From: Diphasiastrum complanatum
Taxonomy: Eukaryota; Streptophyta; Lycopodiopsida; Lycopodiales; Lycopodiaceae
Assembly: GCA_029204225.1 (NCBI GenBank)
Contig: CM055098.1
Span: forward strand, 54,942,282 to 55,006,281
Direction of reading: 5' to 3'
DNA: 64,000 bases
In this document: piece by piece, positions 1 to 12,869 of the stretch
How positions within the stretch are numbered: position 1 is the first letter of the stretch
Layout: each line of letters opens with the position of its first letter
Translations under genes and position numbers: made by a program
Notes under the pieces: generated by a model
What the model was told of the DNA's origin: nothing
Databases searched by the model: none
The model's input: only the letters and a program-made list of their open reading frames with translations

Positions 1-501
1 CACCACTTCGATCGCATGGATATATGATGACAGTTTTTCTTGGAGATTTGCATGATGGAGATGAGCTATTTACTGATTATGATTGGGAGGCTTGAATATG
101 AACATGTCATGTCATGCAAAATTTGATATGGAAGAAAATAGTTCTAGATGGTTATCTTGTAACACTTGTGAGCAATGGTTTTATTAGTATCAAATGTGTT
201 TATTTGTTTTTTGATAGTATATTTTAATGCTATACTTCCTCACATGATGGCAAGAATTGAGTTGATATTCCTCTATGATGTGATTTTAGATTATGTGCAT
301 GCATATACTGAATAACTTGCAATTTTTTTATGTTTAGTGTATAAGCAATTATTGGTGAAGTGGGTGAATATGAAAGTCACGTACAAATTACTTGGATGTA
401 CATGTCATAATACTAAAAAATTGCTTGACAATTCTTCATGTATAAATTGGTAGGAATGTCATGACATGTGGTTTGCTTCTGTCTCTTAAATCTCATACTT
501 T

Positions 502-1405
502 TTGCCAACAACACAAGACTCCAACTATAAAGAATCAAAGGAGAAATATACTCCGAAGGAAAAATCTGAAAATGACATGTTCGTAAATTCTCTTGATATG
601 CAGTTACAAAGGATGATACAAAATACATTTGATAATGTTAATGGTTGTACTGGCAAGCTGGATGATTCACTAGATCAAGAAGAAGCACCTGGACACACAA
701 CATTTAGTGTGGATTTTGAGGACATCAAACCATCTATGCAAGACCAACATATGGAAGATGACCAACCAACAGATAATTATAACTTAAAATTTGAAAATCT
801 TATGGATAATGCAAGCGAACCCTTATATACAGGATGTAAAGTTAGCAAGCTTTCAGTAATGTTGTTACTTTACAATCTTAAGGCGGTACATGGTTGGTCA
901 CAAGCAAGCATGGATGAGTTGCTACATCTTTTGAAGAAAGACATTTTGCCATTAGAAAACGAGCTTCCACCATCAACATACCAAGCAAAGAAAATGATCA
1001 AAGATCTTGGGTTGCACTATAAGCATTCACCCATGTGTTAATGACTGCATATTACATCGTGGAGAGCATTCTATATTGGATTCATGTCCTATTTGTGGGG
1101 CTAGTCGATGGATGGAAGGAAAGAGAAAAATACCACAAAAAGTATTAAGACATTTTCCATTGATACCACGCCTTTTTCGAATGTACAGATGCTCTTTAAT
1201 CATTGCAAGATAAAATTTTGAGTTTCATCATTACATCTGAACATCAAATTTATGTTTCATTTTCAAATATATATTTATAGACACAAACACACACGTATAT
1301 GTGCATATTATATATATATATGCACACAGACATATATTAATATTTATGTCTTTTTTATTTGTTATTTTGTAGGTGTTCAACTATTGCAAATCTAATGTTA
1401 TGGCA
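502..1405 (+). pseudogene. CACTA (En/Spm-type) TNP2 transposase, 5' segment
   Basis: This is the N-terminal part of a CACTA DNA-transposon transposase, which cuts the element out and re-inserts it through its terminal repeats. The reading frame contains the family's early block (NLMDNASEPLY, then KLSVMLLLYNLKAVHGWS, then KMIKDLGLHY). After a frameshift near 1030 it continues with the zinc-ribbon-like CPICGASRWM and PRLFRMYRCS. An intron-like AT-rich stretch ends at TTTTGTAG (about 1371), after which STIANLML leads straight into the insertion point at 1405. A clear 5' splice site is missing. The stretch at 1187-1210 resembles the exon after the intron, so a small duplication is possible. No ATG is visible at the start of the frame, so the true start probably lies in an upstream exon. 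Family assignment is firm; the gene is dead here. Confidence 0.88.
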
Positions 1406-2191
1406 TGTTGAAATAGAAAAATAATCCATCTTGACTTTAGGCTTGCTACAAACATTGTACCATGCAAGTATGTTGTTCCATAAATGCAAATGCCAAGTTT
1501 GACCAAGATAGAACTCGAGCTATATGGATTTGACATATCTAGTTTAATGATTACAACTTGCATATAGATTGTAGACTTAGAAATAGCAATATTATGCTTG
1601 TAGAAACTCGTGGCATTTCACATGCATTAATTGTAAGTGATCCATAGTGATATGCAAGGCATGCACAAAGTGAAATGGACACATGCATGATGACTTGTAC
1701 AATTCTAGTTAGAACTACGACACTGGTAAAAGTAGGTAGAGATGCATGCATGAGATGTGACAAATGTCACATAGACTCTAGTTTTCACTTTAGATGTCAT
1801 TAAAAGGTGGATAGATGTGGTTTTAGCTCGAGCTACCTCAAACTCCATAAACATGTGTAGCTCTTCTCATAATTTTTTATGAAGAACCAAAGCTTTGTAG
1901 CTATCTCTTGCCATTTTGGATCCACACAATTTGATATCTCTCTATCTTTCTCTCTCTAACTCGTGTTGAGGCTAATGCTAATACACTAATATGTTGTACT
2001 TTTGCTCATTTGTGATTCATTGCTATCATTCTCTGATGCTTAGCATGCTAGACTGTGGTTAAGCCATAACTTTTGTACTAGATCTTGCTATTCAATCTAG
2101 AATCAGGTTATTGTGCTAATCATAAAGCTTAATTAGATCTATCATACTTGTGGACCTTCCCCACACGTGTGAATTCTGGAAATTTTTGTCA
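1406..2191 (+). repeat. Copia A 5' LTR
   Basis: This 786-bp LTR starts TGTTGAAATAG and ends GTCA, directly followed by the PBS. It is matched over its whole length by the 3' LTR (6185-6963). The perfect palindrome CACACGTGTG lies at 2162-2171, 20 bp before the LTR end. The 3' copy lacks about 9 bp near its end (CTTGTGGAC in this copy). Confidence 0.95.
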
Positions 2192-2203
2192 TGGTATCAG
2201 AGC
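2192..2203 (+). other. Copia A primer binding site
   Basis: TGGTATCAGAGC immediately follows the 5' LTR. It is the standard plant copia PBS, complementary to the 3' end of initiator tRNA-Met, where minus-strand DNA synthesis would start. Confidence 0.95.
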
Positions 2204-2944
2204 CAAATTGAGCTTTGCATGCTAACATCGCTAATTTTACAAGAATTTGAGAGCTAAATCAAGCAAAAAAGCGGTTATACACTTTTTCTCACCTTTCTCT
2301 GAAGTGTGTTTGGATCAAATCGGATTGGAACTGAATTTTCAGGTCTGAAAAGTGGTAGTACGGAATTCTAGAATTTTGCACGTGTGAAAATCAGATATTT
2401 TCGATCCCTTCTAACTCCTTGCTTCTAGATCCAAAGATAGTGGTGTTATAGCTTGATGGAAAGCCTATGATGTGTACTTTTCATAGAAATTGAAATCAAA
2501 TCAATTTGATGTGTCTATCAAGAGTTATAAGCTCTTAAAGAGGGTAGGGAGAGGTCAAAATCTGAGTGACCACATTTTGATTTGATTCAACCTTGCTTTG
2601 TTCTGAGTCCATTGTTTTGAGCATCCTACACAAGAAACTGAAGATCAAGACTAAGTTTGAAGTAATTGAACACCCTTTGAGCCTTCTATGTATCAATAGT
2701 GTTTTCGTTTGAAGCATTTCACATGTGCCAAAAGTAGGACTCAAACTTGCCAAAGTGTCTCAATCCACTTTGTGTGTCTGATCTAGATAATCTTGTTTTG
2801 TGGAATATTTGAGATCCATCTCAAATACAGTTGCAAGTTTGTCACATAGGAAGGTAGTACATCCTTGAAAATACCTATAGTGAAAGGTCTGATTGGAACA
2901 AGCTCAAACATATTGCAGTCCAATAACTAAGAAGTCTTCACATA

Positions 2945-3385
2945 ATGGCACCTCTACGAGAATATCTTCTAAAAGCAAATGAAAGACTAAATACTTCTAA
3001 TTACTCGATTTGGAGATTTAGAATGGAGTCTATTTTGATACTCCAGGATGTTATGGACATTGTGCTTGATGTTGAGGAGGAGCCTCAAGCACAGGCTGAA
3101 ATTTCTAAGTATAGGAAGAGAGCTAGAATGGCTCTACATTTCATTAAGATGAATGTGTCTAATGAAATTTTGAGAGAGATAGGATCTTGCACTATAGCCA
3201 AAGATGCTTGGGATGCACTTAAGTCCTATGAAGCAAAGAATACTTCTAGAGTACTCACTCTTAGGAATCGGATTTTTCAAAGTTTTCAAAGAAGTGAGGA
3301 GAGTGCATCAAACTATGTTCTGAGAGTTAAAGATTTATATAGACAGCTTTCTTCTATTGGTGTTTCAATTAACCAAGATGAATAG
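2945..3385 (+). pseudogene. Copia A gag, N-terminal part
   Basis: This is the N-terminal part of the copia Gag nucleocapsid protein (UBN2-like family). It begins at the ATG at 2945 with MAPLREYLLKANERL, then NYSIWRFRMES and the conserved MALHFIKMNVSNEILREI. It ends SSIGVSINQDE, exactly where intact relatives (see the gag at 50398) continue with ELVQVILNGL. The next bases already encode the end of the protease/GAG-pre-integrase region, so a deletion removed the Gag C-terminus, the zinc knuckle and the protease. About 740 bp of non-coding leader lie between the PBS and this start. Confidence 0.9.
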
Positions 3386-4625
3386 TGGTTGTGATGTAAA
3401 GTTCAGCTCCAATACTTGCTTTATCAAGAAAAATGATGAGGTCCTAGCTGATGGATCTAGATGTGGTGAAATTTTCAAGTTGAATTCTTATGAGAATGCA
3501 AAGCTTTGTGAAGTTGCTTTTTTATCTAAGGAGGAGTTTTGGCATATAAGGTTGGGTCATCCTAACTTTAAGTCTATGTCTTCTATGGTCAAGAAAGTAA
3601 AGGCTATTGGCCTTCCAAAATTACTTTCCAAATATTTCAAGCCTTGTGAGGCTTGTGCTATTGCAAAATCACATAGAAAGCCATATCAAAAGTCTTTTAT
3701 CAAGACTACTCATCCTTTGGAGCTTATACACTCGGATGTTCATTTTTCTTCTTCTAAAAGTATTGGTGGCGCAACATGTTTTGTCATATTTATTGATGAC
3801 TTTACTAGATATACTTGGTTGTATCTACTTTCTTCAAAAGCTATGGTATTTGATCACTTCCTAATCTTCAAAGCTTATGTTGAGAAATAATTTTCTTTCA
3901 GATTTAAAGCTTTAAGATGTGATGGAGGAGGTGTAGTACATCTCCAACAAGTTTCATGAAGATTGTGAAGGTGAAGGAATAAAGAGAGAGTTTTCTTGTG
4001 CTTATTCTCCATCTCAAAATGGAGTTGTTGAGAGGAAAAATCTTTATGTGAATGTGCTAAAGCAATCCGAGTTGAAGCTTCTTTGCCTATTGAATATTGG
4101 GGTGAAGCTATAAATTGTGCAAACTATTTGTGCAATAGATTACCTCACAATGCACTTGCTAGAAAATTACCTTTTAAAGTCTTGTTTAGGAAGAAACCTA
4201 AGGTAGATCACCTTAGAGTTTTTGGATGTGCTTGCTTTGTTCATGTACCCTTGGAAACAAGGAAAAGAGATGATCCTAATTCTATTTACGGGATCATGGT
4301 TGGATATACATCCAACAAGAAAGCTTATAGAATCTATGTTCCCTCTACCTCAACTACAATTAAGAGTAGGGATGTTATATTCCATGAGGATAAAAAATAC
4401 ATTCTTGAAAAGGCCGAGTTCAAAGATTCTCATAAAGATACTCCAATCATCACTCTTGAAGACTATCATGGAGAGATGGGGCCGAGAATTGAGGAGTCGT
4501 CGCATCGAATCTTTTCACCAAGGAGATCTCAAAGAGAAAGATCCGAGCCTAGGAGGCTTACTTATGAAGATAGAGGCAAGCAAGTGGAACTCAACTCCAC
4601 TAATTGTGCTTATTTTATAACATGA
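3386..4625 (+). pseudogene. Copia A integrase region
   Basis: This is GAG-pre-integrase plus integrase. Visible are WHIRLGHPNF, CEACAIAKSHR (zinc-binding part) and IHSDV...FVIFIDDFTRYTWLY (catalytic core around the DD motif). After a stop at 3887-3889 the frame is broken, with CDGGG near 3919 and the NGVVERKN-type block at about 4019. A clean frame then runs from 4083 (MPIEYWGEAINCANYLCNRLP, FGCACFVHVP, GIMVGYTSNKKAYRIYVP) to a TAA at 4618. The integrase is inactive because of the stop and frameshifts in its core. Confidence 0.88.
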
Positions 4626-5255
4626 CGAGCCAAAGGATGTATATGATGCACTCAATCCGAAGGAATGGTATCTTGCCATGAAGGAGGAATATGATGCTTT
4701 GATGGCCAACAAGACATGGGAGCTTGTGGATCTTCCATCCAACAAGCACACCATTGGTTGCAAGTGGGTTTTTTGGGTCAAGTATAATCAAGATGGCACA
4801 ATCAACAAGTACAAGGCTAGGCTTTGTGCAAAGGGTTTTGCTCAAGTTTATGGACTTGATTATGAGGAGACTTTTGCTCCAGCTGAAAAGATGGTATCAA
4901 TTAGAATCATAATTTCTATTGCTTGTTATTTCAATTGGCAAGTTCTTCAACTAGATGTCTCTAATGCATTTTTAAATGGATATCTAGAAGAAGAGATTTA
5001 TATGGATCAGCCTATTGGGTTCATCCATGACAAAGACAAAGTTTGCTTGCTCTTCAAAAGTCTATATGGACTAAAGCAAGCTCCAAGGTCATGGTATTCT
5101 TGACTTAACACCTTTCTTGAGTCACTAAGATTTAATCTTAGTCATTATGATCCTTCCTTGTATGTCAAGTTTTTGATAGAGATATTGTCATTCTTCTTAT
5201 TTATGTTGATAATATCATTCTAACAAGAATTTGTATCAAGTTAGTTGAGGAAACC
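4626..5255 (+). pseudogene. Copia A reverse transcriptase (broken)
   Basis: This is the copia reverse transcriptase. It shows [16 protein letters not shown], the [10 protein letters not shown] block, [22 protein letters not shown] (first catalytic Asp) and [13 protein letters not shown]. The frame stops at TGA (5101-5103) directly after WYS. A one-base loss in a T run near 5170 shifts the frame of the following block, and the active site at 5202-5213 reads Y-V-D-N rather than Y-V-D-D. Copy B (31912 onwards) has the same TGA but retains YVDD. Confidence 0.9.
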
Positions 5256-6167
5256 ATGATTGCACTTGGAAAAGAGTTCAAGATGCAAGATCTTGGAAAA
5301 ATTCACTACATATTAGGATTAGAGATTGACTTTCTTAAAGATAAAGCATTTGTATGTCAATCCAAGTATGCTCTTTCAATGTTAAAAAAGTTCAATATGT
5401 TAGATTGTAAGAGTATAGAAAATCCTATGGAGCAAAATGTAAAAGACCCTAATAAAGGTAATGAAAGATCCTTCATGGACATCACTCTTTTTAGGAGTCT
5501 TATAGGCTCCTTAATGTGGCTCATAATAACTAGACCTGACATAAGCTTTAGTGTTCAAAAGTTGAGACAGGGTATGCAAAATCCTACTATTTATCATTGG
5601 AAAATGGCCAAGAGAGTGCTTAGATATATATCTTCAACTTTTGATTATGGTTTATTGTATAAAAGTGCAGATCTTTCTATAGTTGGTTATTCAGACTCGG
5701 ATTTTGCAAGTGATAGAGCAGATAAAAAATCTACAAGTGCTTATGTCATATATCTTGGAGGAAACTTGATATCTTGGCTTTCCAAAAAGCAAGATATTGT
5801 ATCACTCTCATCTTGTGAAGCTGAGTATAAGGCACTCACTACAACAACAAAGGAACTGCTTTGGATCAAGAGGTTGCTAGTGGAGCTAAAGATAATCATG
5901 GAAGAAGATCTACCTATGATCATTTGTGACAACATTTCAGCCCAAGCCCTTGCCAACAACCCAATATTCCATGCAAGGAGCAAACATATTGAAGTTGCAC
6001 ATCACTTTGTGAGAGAGAAGCTCATTGGAGGAAAAATCTACTTGGAGCACATCGACACATCATCTTGTATTGTTGATATGCTCACCAAACCTTTGAGCAA
6101 GAGTTCCTTCATCAAGCATAGAGCCAATCTTGGAGTAATACCAAGATCAATGTTCAAGTCAATATAG
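5256..6167 (+). pseudogene. Copia A RNase H and C-terminal pol
   Basis: This open stretch of 303 codons covers the end of RT (LGKEFKMQDLGKIHYILGLEI, TRPDISFSV) and RNase H (VGYSDSDFASD, SLSSCEAEYKAL, ICDNISAQALANNP, RSKHIEVAHHFVREK, DMLTKPL). RNase H removes the RNA strand during reverse transcription. It is the best-preserved part of element A but is separated from the rest of pol by the upstream stop and frameshift. Confidence 0.92.
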
Positions 6168-6176
6168 ATTGTTTTT

Positions 6177-6184
6177 AGGAGGAG
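6177..6184 (+). other. Copia A polypurine tract
   Basis: AGGAGGAG sits directly before the TGTTGAAAT start of the 3' LTR. It is the expected primer site for plus-strand DNA synthesis. Confidence 0.9.
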
Positions 6185-6963
6185 TGTTGAAATGGAAAAA
6201 TTATCCATCTTGACTTTAGGCTTGCTACAAACATTGTACCATGCAAGTATGTTGTTCCATAAATGCAAATGCCAAGTTTGGCCTAGATAGAACTCAAGCT
6301 ATATGGATTTGACATATCTAGTTTGATGATTACAACTTGCATATAGATTGTAGACTTAGAAATAGCAATATTATGCTTGTAGAAACTCGTGGCAATTCAC
6401 ATGCATTAATTGTAAGTGATCCATAGTGACATGCAAGGCATGCATAGAGTGTAAAGACACATGCATGATGATTTGTACATTTTAGTTAGAACTAGCACAC
6501 TTGGAAAAAGTTGGTAGTTTCATGCATGAGAAGTGACAAATGTCACATAGACTCTAGTTTTCACTTTAGATGTCATTAAATGAGATGGATGTGTTTCTAC
6601 CTCAAGCTACCTCAAACTCCATAAATATGTGTAGCTCTCCTCATATTTTGTGATGAAGAACCAAAGCTTTGTAGCTATCTCATGCCATTTTGGATCCACA
6701 CAATTTTTGCTTGTTATCTCTCTATTTTTTTTCTCTCTAACTCATGTTGAGGTTAATGTTAATACACTGATATCTTGTACTTTGGCTCATTATTGATTTA
6801 TTGCTATCATATTCTGATGCTTAGCATGCTAGATTGTGATTAAGCCATATCTTCTATACTAGATCTTGTTATTCAATCTAGAATCAGGTTATTGTGCTAA
6901 TCATAAAGCTTAATTAGATCTATCATACTTCCCCACACGTGTGAATTCTGGAAATTTTTGTCA
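6185..6963 (+). repeat. Copia A 3' LTR
   Basis: This 779-bp LTR, TGTTGAAAT to TTTTTGTCA, is followed by the TGGCA target duplication. It contains CACACGTGTG at 6934-6943, again 20 bp before the end. It differs from the 5' LTR by scattered substitutions and small indels, so the insertion is not very recent. Confidence 0.94.
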
Positions 6964-9812
6964 TGGCATACACAAGGTAGAAGCCATGACAACATGCTAA
7001 GACGTCCAGTAGACGCGCTTGCTTGGAAGCATGTGGATTCAACTTGGCAACTGTTTTCTAAAGAACCTCGAAATGTTCGACTTGGACTTGCTAGAGATTG
7101 TGTGAATCCCTTTCAAGATTTGAGTAGCAGATGGAGTACTTGGCCTGTTCTTTTAGTGAATTATAATTTGCCACCTTGGCTAGCTACAAAAAGATGCTAT
7201 GATGTCATTGCTTATTCCTGGTTCAAACCAAGTAAAAGAAGATAAGATTGATGTTTATCTAAAAGTCCTTATGGAAGAGTTGCTCGAATTTTGGAATGTA
7301 ATACCTGCTTACGATGTTACACGATCGATGCACAAAGGGAGACATTATACTCTAAGAGGTATTTTGTTGTGGACAGTCCATGATTTTCCTGCATATGGCT
7401 TGCTTGTGGGATGTAGAGTGAAGAGATATCTTGCTTGTCCAATTTGTGGCCCAGAAGGAGAAGGCAGATGGTCAGAATATCTACATAAAGTAGTGTATTG
7501 TGGACATAGAAAGTTCCTTCCCAAAGTGACTACAGATGACGTTTTTAAATGGACAAAAGCACACGCGACATGGAGTAGTAGTCACCCACGTAAAAGGACG
7601 GTCCTTCAAAAGTCACAGGATGAAAGAGGAGATCTATTTTGTATAGTTTACCATATTGGTAGGTATATGTAATTTCTCCTTAATATGAGTTACACAATAG
7701 TTAATATTTCGGTTTGTGTTTATATGTGCATGTACATCATCATATGATCTAACAATATTGGTGTGTGTATGTGGCATGTACATCATCTTCTGATTCGAAA
7801 TACATTGGATGTTATGCATGTGGAAAAGAATGTAGCCGAAAACATTCTAAAAAGTATTCTTAGAATGGGTGACAAAGACTCAATCAAACTGCGGGAAGAC
7901 ATGAAAGAGCTCAGTAGTAAACAATATCTCTGGCCAAGCAGATTTGAAAATGATATGAAGAAGATTCTTTTGTCGTATGCACCATACACGTTCACAAAGC
8001 AAGGAAAGGAGACCTTTTTTTTATATTGTAAAATATATGAAAACTCCAACAGGATATAGTGCCTCTATCAGAAAACACATTGTAGGTTTTTTTATAGTCA
8101 ACTTATTCTATTGCATGTTATAACTCAACTATGTAGTCCTCATTGTGCCTAATTGGTGTCTCGTACGCATGTTATATTGATACCAATTGAATGTATCGTT
8201 CTTGTTTGAAACAGACAGAAAGCTTAAGAGCATGAAAACTCATGATTATCATGTCTTCATGCAACAAATACTTCCAGTGGCTGTACGTTGCGGCATATCC
8301 GACATAGCACGAGCTGGCATTTTAAAGATTAGGCATTTTTTTAGAATGATATGTGCACGAACTATAGACCCATCAAAACTAGAATCTCTACAGCTAGAAG
8401 TGGTTACGGTACTTTGTGTTTTAGAAAGATCTTTTCCACCATCATTTTTTGATATTATGACACATCTTGTTCTCCACCTTGCAGAGGAGATTAGAATTTG
8501 TGGGCTTTTTAGCTTGAGATGGATGTATCCATTCAAAAGAATCATGAAACTCTTGAAACAATATGTGCAAAATTTAGCAAGGCCAGAGGGTTGTATGGCG
8601 GCAACTTATGCAATTGAAGAGGCGCTTGGCTTTTATACAGAATACATCCAAGCCCATGAAGGTACTTCTCATAGAGTACGGGATGGAGAAGAAGATCCAT
8701 GAATGAACAGTGTGGTTTCTGAAGGAAGAGGCATAATCTTTTATCTTGATGCAATAATGCGTCATCAAGCTCATGTATGTATCTTGGACAACTCAACAGT
8801 CATTGAAGAATGGAAGAGGTAATCAACTAGCTAATTGACCACCATATTTTGCAATAATATAAGTTTTCATGCTTTACCTTGTCTTTTTTAGACATCATTG
8901 AAAGAAATTATATAATGTGTTTGTTATATCAACAATAAATTTGAAAAAGATATGGCTATGTTGCAAAAGATAAGGACTAAAGATGCCATCAACTTCGATT
9001 ACAATGCAAATAATTTTTCGAAATGGCTCTTTTTTCTACTTTATGTTCTCAACATGATATTTCGAAGTTCTAACGTTTCATTTATTTTCACTTTGTCATG
9101 GAAAATATAATTAACTATTTTTTCTTTTGAATTCTAGGTAAATGAACTCCATGAAGTAGGCGAGATGTTGGATTCCATGTTGATTGATTTGGCAGCAGGA
9201 CCAAAGCACCGTGCAACATCATATTCAGTTCTCTGGGTGAATGGCTATCATTTTCGTACCAGAGATGAAGATTTGAGTAAAGTAACTCAAGATAGTGGTA
9301 TTACAGCGTGCTTTAGAACTTGGAGCCACAGTAGTGTGAGAAATAGAAATCCTATTTCAACCAATCTTCTTAATTTTGGATGGATTTGCAAAATTTTGGA
9401 AATTGAATATGGTTTCAATTCAGTTATTTTTCTTTATGGTAAATGGGTGAAACCAAATATAGTCAGAAAGCATGCAAGCATGAGGATGGACAACAATGGT
9501 TTTTGCTTGATAGATGTAACAAAAACACTCCGACAAACTAGCATGGAAGATCACCCATTTGTTACGCTTGAGCATGTGCAACAAGTGTTTTATGTCCAGG
9601 ACCCGATGGCAACAAATTGGAATGTTGTACTACATCATTATGCTAGGGGAAGAGGTGATGGTAAGGATGGGAATAGTGTCATGGATTTTTCATTGGTCGA
9701 GGACTTTTGCACGACATCAGTAGATCTTATCATAGATGAAGAGGAATGTACATCTCATGTGGATATTGTTGAAGGACATGTTATCGATCAACTCACAAGA
9801 TCCCCAAAGTAG
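6964..9812 (+). pseudogene. CACTA TNP2 transposase, 3' segment with DUF4218 and DUF4216
   Basis: This continues the gene broken at 1405. Skipping the copia element and one TGGCA copy keeps the frame open across the junction (NLML then WHTQGRSHDNMLRRPVD). It then shows AWKHVDSTW, EPRNVRLGLARD, STWPVLLVNYNLPPW, a frameshift near 7195, MSLLIPG, LLWTVHDFPAYG and RYLACPICG. An intron-like gap follows to about 7763, then LDVMHVEKNVAENIL and a frameshift in a T run near 8020 before KYMKTPTGYSASIRKHIVG. A second gap leads to the DUF4218 region (8214-8699: KTHDYHVFMQQILPVAVR, PPSFFDIMTHLVLHL, LRWMYPFKRIMK). A stop at 8700 is followed by an exon ending near 8820. The last exon (about 9139-9812) is the DUF4216 region (DNNGFCLIDVTK, QQVFYVQDP). 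It is degraded but complete in order. Confidence 0.9.
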
Positions 9813-10474
<662 letters not shown>

Positions 10475-10799
10475 GTTCATAAGCAAGTTCTTTCTTTGGG
10501 AATGAAGCAGTTGGCGGCAGTAGCTTTCTTTATCGCTCTCTCACACACAAGTAGCAAATGATGTCTTATGCTACTTTGAGGGCTTTCTTATGCTATGTTT
10601 AACTGAAAAATTTCAAGCATTGTTTAGTTCAATTCAATGGGATGATGGCAGGTGATCAGACATCATGGCAAATTATCAGACATCGGATTATGCTATCAGA
10701 ATCTGTGTGGATTCGGTGTGGATTGCGATTGACATTTTCTTGGATTTGGTGTGGATCGCGATTGGCAAACTATCGGACTCTGCTATCAGAATCTACTAT

Positions 10800-10803
<4 letters not shown>

Positions 10804-10884
<81 letters not shown>
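10804..10884. repeat. TC dinucleotide microsatellite, second array
   Basis: About 40 TC units. The roughly 43 bp after this array (10885-10927, with TGGGAATGAAGCAATTGGCA) repeat the sequence after the first array (10481-10521), so array and flank were duplicated together. Confidence 0.97.
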
Positions 10885-10888
<4 letters not shown>

Positions 10889-11059
10889 GCAGGTCCTTTA
10901 TCTGGGAATGAAGCAATTGGCAGCAGTGGGGATGAGGTTGGCTCTTGCCTCCTAGCCAAACCTAATAGTACACCAAGAAAACTGGATCTCTCATATCAGA
11001 GAATGGGAGAAATATAAATATAGGTTTTAAGTGCATGGACTACAATAAACAATTCTTTT

Positions 11060-11730
11060 TCCTGCGTAGTATAACGCAACTGAGGACCAATGAATTTGCT
11101 CTCAAATGCTAGTGGCCTATCCATTTGTAACAGAACTGCTCTAACTGCAACATCACTTGCGTTGTTCTCACGATGTAAGATAAATTTGGATTTTCAATTT
11201 GTAACATGGGAGCTGAAATAATCATTGTTTTAAGTTTCTCAAAACACTGATTCAGTTCCTCGTTCCAAACAACAGACGGATAGGAGACAGAGATTTCAAA
11301 TCAAACAACCAATCATAACCTAAGATTAAATCAGTACGAGCTAGGTCTAAAACATGAAAAATAACTAATTTTGTATGTCCTTGCATCAAAATTGGGAGCT
11401 TTGGGACTTTCACGTTCCAAGTCTCCAACTCTGCTTCTGAAGCTAGATAAACTTTATATCTATGATTGTTGGCTTCACTTTATAAGCTGAGTTTCATTGC
11501 ACAATATGAGAATCAATAAAATTATGAGTTGAACCATTATCCAATAAAATACTCGCTTCTTGATCTTTAACTATGCCAATTAAACAAGATGACGCTTTCC
11601 CGCGTAAGAACAGCACAACACTTTCAATTTTCTTCTCATCAAGAACACCGTGCAGATTGAAGTAACTACTCCACTTGGCCAGCCAGTCCTCGACGACCTC
11701 AGGTTTCTTCTCCTTCTTCTCACCCGCATA
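11060..11730 (-). pseudogene. Ty3/gypsy gag and protease relic, downstream half
   Basis: Reading the minus strand from 11725, the frame encodes EDWLAKWSSYFNLHGVL and FLRGKASSC (gypsy Gag core). It then runs directly into ASILLDNGSTHNFID, a retroviral-type aspartic protease motif with D-N-G-S in place of D-S-G-S, and degenerates with stops. Gag sequence between the core and the protease is missing. The N-terminus of the same Gag lies at 15436-15624 on the other side of element F; the two halves were split by that insertion. Confidence 0.75.
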
Positions 11731-12859
11731 TGTTGAAGAGAGAGGGAGATGAGACGAGAGGAGAGAGGTGTCGTATGTAAAAAATGAGGAATTAGCTCAA
11801 AAAGGGGGTAAGACGAACACAAACAAGAAACGAACTCAAATGAGAAACAAACTCAAACAAAAAGTGTTCATGCGCAGCGGAACGAGCTATATAACTCTCT
11901 CCGTAGGCATGACTATGCCTATCAAAACAAGCAGAATGTTAGTGATGGAAATCACGGTCATTCTTGATTACGCAGCCAAACCTTAATGAATGAAGTGCTA
12001 GAAAAATAATTTTTCACGAATAGCTAGACAAATTATGTGTCGTGAATGATTCGCGAAGAGAGAGATTAAGCTCGATAGATAATCAGTCGCGAATGATTCG
12101 TGAAAGACAAGACTAAATATTAGTCGTCTGTTACTAGAATGAGTAAGTAGAAAAGTCAGATGAAATGAATGATAAGCATAGCAATATTAACATGGATCTG
12201 AACGCAAAACAAAGAACTGTTATAAGATTAAGTATATCAAGTATACATGTCAATAATGCGGTAGAGCACAAGACAATAACGGAGAAATCGCATGCTCTAC
12301 GAAGCTAATTCAATATGTAAAGGAATGGAGCCTTATTACTGACAATAAAAAATCAATGCACAAGGCATCTACTTCGTCTATCTCTCTGATAAGCTTCTGA
12401 TGCTAATCTACATACACTTGACCTTCAATCAATGATCTCTGATCAATCAATCTCGTCTCATCGTCATCAACATCATTGTCATCGTCATCATCGTCCAACT
12501 GAATACACAGATGGTATTCAATATATATACATAATGTTACAGGTGTGCAGATGAAGAAAGTGTAGGATGGATGTGTTGTCTGTAGGAGATCGTGGGTGGC
12601 TACAGTCGTTGTCCAGTCTGTTAGCGCAGTTGCATGGGGTGAGCTTGAAAAGGATGCGACCTCAGCCCTTTTCTGAGGTGAACGTTGGTTGTCACTTGAA
12701 CACGTGTAAAAACACAGTGTCACGATTCTTTTGCCTTTTCTTCACTTGTGAGAATCTGCATGTTAATATGCAGACTGCGTGACAACGCGAGTAAATATGC
12801 AGCATGAATGGAGACAGATTAAAATGGGATTTAAGAGAGTAGAGGAAATAAATCCAACA
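11731..12859 (-). repeat. Copia F 3' LTR
   Basis: This 1129-bp LTR ends in CTCTCAACATA orientation at the GCATA duplication and is preceded by the PPT at 12860-12869. It contains several degenerate TCGCGAAT/ATTCGCGA motifs around 12005-12110 and a TCATCGTCATC-rich stretch near 12470-12495. It matches 14272-15430. Confidence 0.92.
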
Positions 12860-12869
12860 CCCCCCTTTA
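12860..12869 (-). other. Copia F polypurine tract
   Basis: On the minus strand TAAAGGGGGG directly precedes TGTTGGATTT, the LTR start. It is a typical PPT. Confidence 0.88.

Larger units (their letters stand above)
1406..6963 (+). mobile_element. Complete Ty1/copia LTR retrotransposon (copia A)
   Basis: This is a copia element with both LTRs, PBS, PPT and remnants of gag, integrase, reverse transcriptase and RNase H, all on the plus strand. The LTRs begin TGTTGAAAT and end TTTTTGTCA. The 5-bp duplication TGGCA lies at 1401-1405 and 6964-6968, which proves insertion into the CACTA transposase exon. All coding parts are damaged: gag and protease are joined by a large deletion, there are stops and frameshifts in integrase and RT, and the RT active site reads YVDN instead of YVDD. 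It therefore cannot be autonomous. Confidence 0.96.

Noticed and set aside
12403-12723. Asp-rich minus-strand ORF in the F LTR (and its relatives at 15089, 15139, 12567)
   Set aside because: The Asp run is a TCATCG simple repeat inside an LTR; the frames are not preserved between the LTR copies.
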